From contig JAKBBS010000144.1 in NCBI GenBank assembly GCA_021808425.1, positions 1 through 8,562 of the forward strand: 8,562 nucleotides of DNA. Direction: 5' to 3'. The position numbers and the translations under genes are program-made. This DNA is from Actinomycetes bacterium. GTDB lineage: Bacteria > Actinomycetota > Acidimicrobiia > Acidimicrobiales > Palsa-688. A model generated the notes under the pieces. The model searched no databases and was not told where the DNA came from. It saw nothing but the letters and a program-made list of their open reading frames with translations. How positions within the stretch are numbered: the stretch's first letter is position 1; each line of letters opens with the position of its first letter. This document shows, in pieces, positions 1 to 5,712 of this stretch.

Positions 1-38
1 GCGAAACCGACCCGGACAACAACGTCGTTCATCGTGGA

Positions 39-533
39 GTGCACTGGCATCGCGACACTGCGGGCGTCATGTTCTACGACCAGGACTCGAAGCGCTGGGT
101 GCGTTGGGCGGCGGGCGTGGACGCCCCTCCGCTACCCCCGCGTTGGCAGCTTCTCGGTGTGCCGACGAAAGTGTCGAGGCGACCGTGGCGGACGCCGTGG
201 CGGTTGTTGCCGGTGGTCTTGGTGGTCGCCGCCACCATCTATGCCGTCTACCAGGGGTTATCCCCGGGCAACAACCAGGCGGCCCAGCAAGCCAAGCAGG
301 CGCAGGCGCTCGTCGGTAAGTGCCTCGCCGCCAACGGGACCTTCTCGGGCCACCCGAGGTACAGCGCTACGCCTGTCGCCTGCAGCGCATCCGATGCCTC
401 GGCGAAGGTGGTTTCCGCCATCGCCTCGTACCCGCCGGGACAGACCTGCCCGGCCGGCGCGGTCGGAGTCGAGATAGCGAACCTCGGTGCGGCGCATCCT
501 TATATTGACTGCATCGAAACCATCACGAAGTGA
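39..533 (+). CDS. Single-pass membrane protein with a four-cysteine extracytoplasmic domain, possibly 5'-partial
   Basis: From GTG at 39 the product has 164 residues. Residues 1-54 look cytoplasmic and hold an aromatic stretch (FYDQDSKRWVRW, then PPLPPRW) reminiscent of the short tryptophan-rich N-terminal modules of many actinobacterial membrane proteins. Residues 55-75 form one hydrophobic helix after a run of arginines, so positive-inside predicts that the C-terminal part is outside. That part has four cysteines (C95, C115, C137, C158), which could form two disulfides. The pattern GKCL, then VACSASDASAKVV, then TCPAG resembles LppU-like or septum-formation-type actinobacterial proteins; this is inferred from spacing only. 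The frame is open to base 3 of the window without a stop, and GTG 39 has no spaced Shine-Dalgarno, so the gene may begin upstream. Function unknown. Confidence 0.75.
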   Translation: MHWHRDTAGVMFYDQDSKRWVRWAAGVDAPPLPPRWQLLGVPTKVSRRPWRTPWRLLPVVLVVAATIYAVYQGLSPGNNQAAQQAKQAQALVGKCLAANGTFSGHPRYSATPVACSASDASAKVVSAIASYPPGQTCPAGAVGVEIANLGAAHPYIDCIETITK

Positions 534-559
534 CCTGCTTGGGGGCGCGCGGGTTCTGA

Positions 560-565
560 TAGGGT
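560..565 (+). promoter_or_regulatory. Possible -10 box (TAGGGT) for tRNA-Gly
   Basis: TAGGGT fits the actinobacterial TANNNT -10 pattern and lies 13 bases before the mature tRNA 5' end, which would give a short 5' leader. A TTGGGG at 539-544 could be a -35 box, but the 15-base spacer is short. Weak call made from position and pattern. Confidence 0.3.
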
Positions 566-578
566 TGAAGAGCATTTT

Positions 579-651
579 GCGGACGTGGCTCAGCTGGTAG
601 AGCATCACCTTGCCAAGGTGAGGGTCGCGGGTTCGAATCCCGTCGTCCGCT
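579..651 (+). tRNA. tRNA-Gly, anticodon GCC
   Basis: A full cloverleaf can be drawn by hand. The acceptor stem GCGGACG (579-585) pairs perfectly with CGTCCGC (644-650). The anticodon stem TCACC/GGTGA encloses the loop TTGCCAA, with anticodon GCC at 612-614. The T stem GCGGG/CCCGT (one G-T pair) encloses the loop TTCGAAT. The discriminator base is T (651), the usual bacterial tRNA-Gly identity. CCA is not encoded. It reads glycine codons GGC/GGT, expected to be heavily used in a GC-rich genome. Confidence 0.97.
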
Positions 652-1217
652 CAAGGAAATCGCAGGTCAAGGGCTGTATCCCATTCCGGATGTTGCCAGT
701 CGTGAACCATCTTTTACGGGTGTTTCGCGCACGGTTCGCGCACGGGCCGATGCGGGCGGCAGGAAACCGGGGCGTCGGCCCCGCCGAGATCACCGACGCC
801 ATCCGACAACCCGCGGAGGTGTGGCGCCTGGGGCCCTTAACCGTCGCCCTCCCGGCCGTCCCGCGTGCAGCTGACCCGCGACCGCAATCCGTCTTGCCCG
901 CTCGGCGTGGCTCGAAGGGCGCTGTTGCCGGCGTGGGGCGCGACCACACCTGCGCCACCACGAGGTCGCAGCCGTCCAACACCGAACTGGCTGCCCAGGC
1001 GGTCGGTGGGGCCGAATCACCGCCCCCGATACCGGCGAGCAAAGCGGAAGTCTCCGTCCGCTCGACTTCGGCAAAGGAGCGAGTCAACTCCTCGAGCGTC
1101 AGAAGGGACTTGCTCTTGGCGGATGTGCGCTCGAACGGGCTTCGCTGCCGCCGGTCGACGACTGCTAGGAGACCCGACACCTCTGCAAGGAAGTCGAGGG
1201 GGCGACCCCGATGACTG
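652..1217. other. Gene-poor stretch downstream of tRNA-Gly with degenerate coding traces
   Basis: No convincing gene was found in about 565 bases. The long frames on both strands run through the tRNA, and the minus-strand one ends in the peptide TTGFEPATLTLAR, which is simply antisense tRNA-Gly. The minus-strand part from about 1210 down to 1000 reads like real protein (for example LLTLEELTRSFAEVERTE). It has G or C at 41 of 55 third positions from GTG 1180, so it may be a truncated gene or the remnant of one. Towards the tRNA the reading becomes arginine-rich nonsense. An 11-bp tandem repeat lies at 724-745. No integrase, transposase or hairpin terminator with a T-run was seen. Confidence 0.5.
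724..745. repeat. Perfect 11-bp tandem direct repeat (ttcgcgcacgg x2)
   Basis: Two head-to-tail copies of TTCGCGCACGG occupy 724-734 and 735-745, about 73 bases past the tRNA 3' end. The spacing of one helical turn is what paired protein-binding sites often show, for example integrase arm sites. It could also be simple duplication. Function is inferred only from position. Confidence 0.7.
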
Positions 1218-2216
1218 TCAGGCGGTCCGCCGGAGCGCGATCCAGGAAAACGACTGGGTGGCGCCGGCCGGCGTCGTGTGCTTCTCGTGGGTGTGCGTGA
1301 TCAGTTGCCAGCGGGAGCCGAGGAGCTCAGCGAGATCGGCGGGCTCGTAGCGCGCGACTGGAAGTCCCGAGCAGTACTGCGGCCCGTCGGTAGCGAAGCA
1401 TCCGAATATCGCCACCGAGCCCGGGGTGGTAGCCCGTTGGAGAGTATGCAGGTAACGGTGCCGATCGGCTTCGATTGTGAGGAAGTGAAAGACGGCCCGG
1501 TCGTGCCAAACGCGGTAGCTACGCTGCGGTTCCCATTCGAGGATGTCGGCGACCAGCCAGGTCACCCGTGCGGCGTTGGCTCCCAACCTCGTTTGGGCGT
1601 GGCCGAGCCCGACCTTGGAGATGTCGAGCACGGTGAGGTCCTCGAAGCCGCTTGCTAGAAGCTCGTCGGCGAGCGGCGCCGCACCGCCACCGATATCGAT
1701 AACGCTGTCTTTAGCGGTGACGGCGGACTTCTCGAACATGTCGAGTGAGAAGGCAGGTCGTTCCTGGAACCAGCTCCGCGTCGCGCCGCCTTGCGCGTAG
1801 GCGACGTCCCAGTGTTGCGCCCGGGCAGTCAAACCCGGCTGATTTGCCGTGGCGGCCGCTATGTCTCGGTCGTCGAATCCGGCGATGTCGATGATTCCTC
1901 GGTGGCCGACGGTGAGGGTCTGCCAACGCAGCACCTCGGTTTGGTCGCCGGGCCGGCCTGTCACCTTCACTCCGACGAGGATCTTGTCACCGTAGACGGC
2001 GGTCTCAGTGACGCTTGCCCGGGCGCCGGCCTCTCGTGCTCGCCGGTACCAGACCAGCACCTGCTCGCGGTTGCGACAGCTAGGCGTCGGGTCGCCAGGA
2101 GCGCCCCAGCGCACGCCGGGGTCCAACAACGCCTTGATCGCGTCAAGGTCCGCATCCTCGAGCGCGGCCCGGATCATCGGGGCCATGGTCTCGGCCGTCC
2201 AGTTCGCTTCGGGCAT
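1218..2216 (-). CDS. SnoaL-like (NTF2 fold) domain fused to class I SAM-dependent methyltransferase
   Basis: 332 residues with two parts. Residues about 1-115 look like a SnoaL/NTF2-like polyketide-cyclase-type domain (AALEDADLDAIKALLDPGVRW at the start, a tryptophan/valine beta pattern, ending near GIIDIAGFDD). Residues about 135-332 are a complete small-molecule-type methyltransferase: entry motif HWDVAYAQGG with SWFQ; motif I VIDIGGGAA at 172-180; an acidic residue after strand 2 (D198 in LTVLDIS); D224 in VADILEWE; and WHDRAVFHFLT near 237-247. It should transfer methyl from S-adenosylmethionine in the cytosol; the acceptor cannot be told. The family is usually about 200 residues without the N-terminal domain, so the fusion is unusual. 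ATG 2216 is supported by GGAGGT eight bases upstream. It is divergent from the EAL-HDOD gene. Confidence 0.88.
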   Translation of the reverse strand: MPEANWTAETMAPMIRAALEDADLDAIKALLDPGVRWGAPGDPTPSCRNREQVLVWYRRAREAGARASVTETAVYGDKILVGVKVTGRPGDQTEVLRWQTLTVGHRGIIDIAGFDDRDIAAATANQPGLTARAQHWDVAYAQGGATRSWFQERPAFSLDMFEKSAVTAKDSVIDIGGGAAPLADELLASGFEDLTVLDISKVGLGHAQTRLGANAARVTWLVADILEWEPQRSYRVWHDRAVFHFLTIEADRHRYLHTLQRATTPGSVAIFGCFATDGPQYCSGLPVARYEPADLAELLGSRWQLITHTHEKHTTPAGATQSFSWIALRRTA

Positions 2217-2223
2217 CGCGTTG

Positions 2224-2229
2224 ACCTCC
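2224..2229 (-). promoter_or_regulatory. Strong Shine-Dalgarno (GGAGGT) of the methyltransferase fusion
   Basis: On the minus strand GGAGGT sits seven to eight bases before ATG 2216, which fixes the start codon. This gene therefore looks conventionally led, unlike several plus-strand genes in the window. Confidence 0.7.
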
Positions 2230-2237
2230 GGACGCCC

Positions 2238-2268
2238 ACCCTAATGCACCCACCCCGATCCTAATCGG
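2238..2268 (-). promoter_or_regulatory. Possible promoter/operator region with ATTAGG repeats before the methyltransferase fusion
   Basis: On the minus strand TAGGGT (2243 to 2238) fits a TANNNT -10 box and would give a leader of about 15 bases that just contains the Shine-Dalgarno. ATTAGG occurs twice exactly 20 bases apart (plus-strand CCTAAT at 2240-2245 and 2260-2265), the second near the -35 position. The upstream copy lies in the inverted repeat CCGAT-CCTA-ATCGG (2255-2268). Pattern-based; no known regulator is assigned. Confidence 0.3.
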
Positions 2269-2596
2269 AGGTTCGGGCGATGGCATCGCCGACGGGCCTC
2301 CGGGCTGCCGCGCAAAGCAAGGCCGACCTGTCGTGGCATGACAGCTGTGGTGTCGGGACGCTCCCGGAGAAGATCCTTGATCTCACCGTCGGCCAAGGCG
2401 CCGACGGCTGCCTCCCACTTTGCAGCGGTCACAATTTGAAGCTTTGCTGGCAGCTCGCTGGTGACTTGTGCGGACTGACATTCCCGCCTTCCGGCTCGGC
2501 TCCGATCACAACGCCGTACGCTTCGTCTCGGATCCGATTACGCCTTTTGCTGTCGGGGCCTTACAGGAGGCGACGAAGCCAGCCGAACCTGACAGC

Positions 2597-3829
2597 GTGG
2601 CGGTGCAATCTTCGAACCTCGAAGCGACAGCTGATGGCACATTTCTCCTCGGCCGTCAGCCGGTGTTCGACACTGCCCTCGCCTTGTGGGGATACGAGCT
2701 GCTCTTTCGTGGTCCGGCCGGTTCGGCCGTGGACGGCGAGTCGATGACGGCCGAAGTGCTGCTGCGAGCCGGGATGGACATCGGCCTGCACGACCTCGCC
2801 GGGGAAAGCCGGGTGTTGGTGAACGCCACGCGTCCGTTCGTGGTCGGGGACCTCGCTATCCCTTTGCCCCCCGAGCGGACCGTCGTCGAAGTTCTCGAGG
2901 ATGTAGCCCACGACGCGGAGGTACTTCAGGGGATCGCGAAGCTGCGGGACGTCGGCTACCTCGTAGCCCTAGACGACTACGTCTGGGCCGATGGGGACGA
3001 GTCGATTTTGAGCGCAGTCGATCTGGTGAAACTCGACGTGCTCGCCCTCGGTGAGGGCCTTCGGGAGCAGTTCGACCGGGTGTCGCGGTACTGCCCAATC
3101 ATCCTCGCGGAGAAGGTCGAGACGGTCGAGGAGCTGGAACTTTGCACGGAGATGGGCTTCCAACTCTTCCAGGGCTACGTACTGTCTCGCCCGCAGATAC
3201 TCACCGGTCGCACCCTGAGCCCGACCCGAGCGACGTGTCTGAGGCTTGTCGCGCTGCTTTGCTCTAGCGACGTCGACTCCGAGGAGGTCGAGGCGACGAT
3301 CGAATCGTCACCGGCGCTTAGCATCCGGTTCCTTCGAGCGGCGGGGGTCGGTGCCGCCGCCGGGCTGCGGAGGCCGATCAGCTCGATCCGTGAAGGAGCG
3401 ATCCTGCTCGGAGAGCGCCGGATGAGAAGCTGGGCGGCCATCATGGTGCTCGAAGATTCAGGCCAGGGCTCCCCCAACCAGCTCGAAGCCGCCCTCACGA
3501 GGGCGCGACTTTGCGAGCTCCTCGCCGAGATAGCCCAACCGCGGCGTAGCGCGTCGGCGTTCACTCTCGGGATCCTCTCTTCGATGGAGGCGTTGATGCA
3601 GGCTTCGAAGGAGCAGATCCTAGCGACGGTCACGGTCACCGATGAACTGGCTTCGGCGATGCTTGACTTCGAGGGACCGCTCGGTGGAATCTTGGAGGAT
3701 ACCGTCGCATGGCAGGAGGGCACTGCCTTGCACATGCGAAGCGGTGTGAGTCTCGGCAAACTGAACTCGGCTTGCGCCGAGGCGGTCACTTGGGCCTGCG
3801 AGCTCGTCGGTGCGCTGCAGAACTCCTGA
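2597..3829 (+). CDS. EAL-HDOD (YuxH-type) signalling protein
   Basis: About 410 residues. The N-terminal EAL domain starts right away (LLGRQPVF, then GYELLFRG). It is typically linked to cyclic-di-GMP breakdown or binding. Positions matching the EAL ligands are present: E34 (YELLFR), N76 (VNAT), E98 (VEVLE), D126-D127 (LDDY), K145 (VKLDV), E172/E175 (AEKVE) and Q192 (QGYVLSRP). The loop usually written DDFGxG is DDYVWADG here, so catalysis is doubtful and a binding or scaffold role is possible. A HDOD domain follows at about 217-385 (IESSPALSIRFLRAAG, AILLGERRMRSW, AFTLGILSSMEALM). Soluble, no membrane helix. GTG 2597 is chosen because it gives the usual family length of about 400; the frame also opens at GTG 2468 (453 residues), and neither start has a good Shine-Dalgarno. 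Confidence 0.9.
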   Translation: MAVQSSNLEATADGTFLLGRQPVFDTALALWGYELLFRGPAGSAVDGESMTAEVLLRAGMDIGLHDLAGESRVLVNATRPFVVGDLAIPLPPERTVVEVLEDVAHDAEVLQGIAKLRDVGYLVALDDYVWADGDESILSAVDLVKLDVLALGEGLREQFDRVSRYCPIILAEKVETVEELELCTEMGFQLFQGYVLSRPQILTGRTLSPTRATCLRLVALLCSSDVDSEEVEATIESSPALSIRFLRAAGVGAAAGLRRPISSIREGAILLGERRMRSWAAIMVLEDSGQGSPNQLEAALTRARLCELLAEIAQPRRSASAFTLGILSSMEALMQASKEQILATVTVTDELASAMLDFEGPLGGILEDTVAWQEGTALHMRSGVSLGKLNSACAEAVTWACELVGALQNS

Positions 3830-3841
3830 GCCGCAGGAAAC

Positions 3842-3847
3842 TAGGCT
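3842..3847 (+). promoter_or_regulatory. Possible -10 box (TAGGCT) seven bases before the small ORF
   Basis: TAGGCT matches TANNNT and is followed by seven bases and then GTG 3855, the geometry expected for a leaderless transcript. No -35 box is evident. GGAGG at 3849-3853 is too close to the GTG to be an ordinary Shine-Dalgarno. Confidence 0.35.
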
Positions 3848-3854
3848 CGGAGGT

Positions 3855-3995
3855 GTGCAGGAACCCGAGGAGCATGTGCCAGGACCGGACGACACCATCG
3901 CCTTCCAGCGTTTCTACAACGCGGGCGCCGACCGGCCGAGGTCGACAAGCCTGATCTACCGCTTGCTGATCGCGTGGTGGCGGGACCGTCGTTAG
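3855..3995 (+). CDS. Probable 46-residue small protein of unknown function
   Basis: The frame from GTG 3855 to TAG 3993-3995 encodes 46 residues between the EAL-HDOD and amidase genes. G or C fills 38 of 46 third positions, as in the real genes around it, which argues for coding. The N-terminal half is acidic (QEPEEH, PGPDD). The C-terminal half ends in a basic amphipathic segment rich in aromatics (SLIYRLLIAWWRDRR) that could lie on the membrane surface or bind a partner. A possible -10 box lies seven bases before the start; GTG 3876 is an alternative start preceded by GAGGAG. I recognise no family. Confidence 0.5.
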   Translation: MQEPEEHVPGPDDTIAFQRFYNAGADRPRSTSLIYRLLIAWWRDRR

Positions 3996-4077
3996 AGGGG
4001 ACCCTCCGGCGGTGTTTGGCGCCGTGGTGAGCACCGCGGGTGTCAGCGATCGTCACCAAGTTAACTTCGAGGCAGGC

Positions 4078-4083
4078 TAGCGT
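4078..4083 (+). promoter_or_regulatory. Possible -10 box (TAGCGT) for the amidase gene
   Basis: TAGCGT lies eight bases before ATG 4092. If used as a -10, transcription would start within a few bases of the ATG. GGGAGG at 4085-4090 abuts the ATG and is too close for a normal Shine-Dalgarno, which favours a leaderless start over a led one. Confidence 0.35.
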
Positions 4084-4091
4084 CGGGAGGG

Positions 4092-5588
4092 ATGCCCAAC
4101 GAGCCAGCCTGGGTCGAAGGTTCCCTGCGAGGCGACGCGGCCCGCGACACGCCTTGCGACATTCCCCGCCACGCGCCGGGCGGCGGTCGACTCCCGCTTG
4201 GTCTCCGCGAATCCGTCGGCCTCTTGGCGGCCGGCGCCGTCACGTCGGTGCAGCTCGTCGAGGCAGCCCTTGAATCGGCGGCTAGTGTCTCGGGCACTGT
4301 CAACCCGTTTCGAGTCCTGAGGGGCCAGCACGCTCTCGACGACGCAGTGATCGCCGACCGCCGTCTTTCGGCGGGGGAGCGGGGAGCGCTGCTCGGTGTG
4401 CCAATCGTAGTCAAGGACGACACAGACCTTGCGGGCGAGATGACTCCGTTTGGTTGCGCCGGAAGATTTTCTGTCAAACAGGAAGACAGTTTCTTGGTGA
4501 AGCTGCTCAGGAGCGCAGGCGCTGTCGTCATCGCGAAGAGCCACACGCCTGAGCTGGGGCTTTATCCTTGGACGGAGGGCCCGGCGTTTGGAGTCACGCG
4601 CAACCCGTGGAACCTCGAGTACTCACCCGGCGGTTCGTCGGGTGGCTCGACGGCTGCAGTCGCGGCGGGTGTGGTAGCGGGCGCAATCGGCTCCGACGGG
4701 GCCGGGTCGATTCGCATACCGGCGTCGTGGTGCAACGTGGTGGGCATCAAGCCTCAACGTGGGCGTCTTTCGACGTGGCCTGAAGCCGAGGCGTGGACTG
4801 GCATAACGAGCCCGGGGCCGATAGCGCGCACGGTCGGCGACGCCGCTTTGCTTCTCGACGTGCTGAGCGTCAACCACACGGGCGACCGCCACCGTCCCCC
4901 GCCGCCCGGGCGCACCTTCGCTTCGGAGGCGCAAGCCTCTCCAAGGAGGCTCAAGGTCGGATTGTCGACCCGGCCCCCTTGGGTCTTAGCGCCCGTCGAG
5001 TTGGATCCCGAAATCGAAGACGCCGTGCGTGCGGTCGCCGAGCGCCTCGCCGGTCTCGGCCACAGCGTCGAGGAGGTAAGGCCACGCTACGGTCCGATGG
5101 GCCTCCCGTTCTTGGTGCGCGCCGCGGCTGGGGCGTGGGAGTGGCTGCAGAAAGTGCCTGACCGTGAACTGCTCGACAGAAGGACGCTCGCCAGCGCCAA
5201 GTCGGGGTGGCCGCTCGCTGGTTTGCCGCTGGCGGCCTCACGCAAGCTCGAGCGGCCCTTCGGGTATGCGGTCGGCCGATCCTTCGAGCGATGCGACGTC
5301 CTGCTCACCCCGGTCACGGCGACAGGCCCGCTCAAGGTGGGAGCGGCGGACGGCCTCAGCCACATGAGGACCCAGAGACTGATGGCCTCCACCTGCCCGT
5401 ACGCGTGGCCGTGGAACTTCCTCGGATGGCCCGCAATGTCGGTTCCGGCAGGTTTCGTCGCCGGAGGCCTTCCCGTCGGAGCGCAGCTTGTGGGGCCGGC
5501 CAACTCCGATGGTCTGCTCATATCGCTTGCCGCGGAACTGGAGTCGGCGTCGCCGTGGACGCACGTAAGGCCGCCAGGCCACCTTTGA
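4092..5588 (+). CDS. Amidase-signature (AS) family hydrolase
   Basis: 498 residues, the normal length for the family. The Ser-cisSer-Lys triad can be placed: K108 in PIVVKDDTDLAG, the cis-serine S182 in SPGGSSGGSTAAVAAG, and nucleophile S206 in GSDGAGSIRIPAS. The 74- and 24-residue spacings agree with family members such as FAAH. The usual GGS at the nucleophile is GAGS here, with alanine one residue before the conserved glycine. C-terminal family landmarks are present (DVLLTPVTATGP, NFLGWPAMSVPAG, PVGAQLVGPANSDGLL). It should hydrolyse an amide in the cytosol; the substrate cannot be read from sequence, and it is not GatA by context, since no gatB or gatC is nearby. No signal peptide. The first 30 residues are a non-conserved extension. 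It appears to be its own transcription unit. Confidence 0.93.
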   Translation: MPNEPAWVEGSLRGDAARDTPCDIPRHAPGGGRLPLGLRESVGLLAAGAVTSVQLVEAALESAASVSGTVNPFRVLRGQHALDDAVIADRRLSAGERGALLGVPIVVKDDTDLAGEMTPFGCAGRFSVKQEDSFLVKLLRSAGAVVIAKSHTPELGLYPWTEGPAFGVTRNPWNLEYSPGGSSGGSTAAVAAGVVAGAIGSDGAGSIRIPASWCNVVGIKPQRGRLSTWPEAEAWTGITSPGPIARTVGDAALLLDVLSVNHTGDRHRPPPPGRTFASEAQASPRRLKVGLSTRPPWVLAPVELDPEIEDAVRAVAERLAGLGHSVEEVRPRYGPMGLPFLVRAAAGAWEWLQKVPDRELLDRRTLASAKSGWPLAGLPLAASRKLERPFGYAVGRSFERCDVLLTPVTATGPLKVGAADGLSHMRTQRLMASTCPYAWPWNFLGWPAMSVPAGFVAGGLPVGAQLVGPANSDGLLISLAAELESASPWTHVRPPGHL

Positions 5589-5638
5589 GGCCGAGCACCT
5601 TGAGGGAAGTGCGCGGCGAAGACCAAAGGCGTCACTAA

Positions 5639-5668
5639 ATGAACTGTGAAGGCTGCCAGAACACTTAA
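5639..5668 (+). other. Nine-codon upstream ORF (MNCEGCQNT)
   Basis: A tiny ORF with ATG 5639 and TAA 5666-5668 carries a CxxC pair and has AAAGG nine bases upstream. Its stop overlaps the palindrome before the transporter gene. It could be a metal- or redox-sensing leader peptide, but it lies upstream of the best candidate promoter for the transporter, and so short an ORF is easily chance. Confidence 0.12.
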
Positions 5669-5677
5669 ATTTAGGTG
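5662..5677. promoter_or_regulatory. Imperfect 16-bp palindrome, candidate operator of the transporter gene
   Basis: CACTTAAA/TTTAGGTG pairs at seven of eight positions. It lies 36 bases upstream of the transporter start, within an AT-rich island of roughly 75 bases in otherwise GC-rich DNA. The right half resembles the TTAGGT half-site of DtxR/IdeR-type iron regulators, which would suit a VIT/CCC1 gene, but the left half does not match that consensus. It overlaps where a -35 for TATAGT (5693-5698) would fall. Confidence 0.4.
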
Positions 5678-5692
5678 CAGATTATATCATTT

Positions 5693-5705
5693 TATAGTGT
5701 ATTAT
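5693..5705 (+). promoter_or_regulatory. Candidate -10 boxes for the VIT-type transporter
   Basis: TATAGT (5693-5698) and TATTAT (5700-5705) both fit TANNNT. The second ends seven bases before GTG 5713, so transcription would start at or within two bases of the start codon. There is no Shine-Dalgarno before the GTG, which favours a leaderless mRNA. No clear -35 is present. Confidence 0.5.
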
Positions 5706-5712
5706 TCTCCTT

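Larger units (their letters stand above)
2217..2596. other. Intergenic or start-uncertain region between divergent genes
   Basis: This stretch holds the methyltransferase promoter region and the uncertain 5' end of the EAL-HDOD gene. A minus-strand frame (GTG 2432 to stop near 2241, 63 codons) reads plausibly at its start (WEAAVGALADGEIKDLLRER) with G or C in about 70% of third positions. It has no Shine-Dalgarno and no recognisable family, and its end decays, so it is not called as a gene. AGGAGG at 2565-2570 has no in-frame start at a proper distance. Confidence 0.4.

Noticed and set aside
605..1180. 191-codon minus-strand frame after the methyltransferase gene
   Set aside because: It runs into the tRNA and ends in TTGFEPATLTLAR, the usual antisense translation of tRNA-Gly. 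Only its first third looks protein-like, so it is described as a possible remnant.
585..1214. 209-codon plus-strand frame
   Set aside because: It begins inside the tRNA and has no family resemblance; its residues are Arg/Pro/Ser-rich shadow sequence.
2241..2432. 63-codon minus-strand frame between the divergent genes
   Set aside because: Protein-like at its start but without Shine-Dalgarno, family or good end; it also overlaps the methyltransferase promoter region. Evidence too thin to call.
2565..2570. AGGAGG as the Shine-Dalgarno of the EAL-HDOD gene
   Set aside because: The nearest in-frame start (GTG 2597) is 26 bases downstream, too far for normal initiation.
3175..3789. 204-codon minus-strand frame inside the EAL-HDOD gene
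   Set aside because: Antisense to a clear EAL-HDOD protein, low-complexity Ser/Arg/Ala composition, typical shadow of GC-rich coding DNA.
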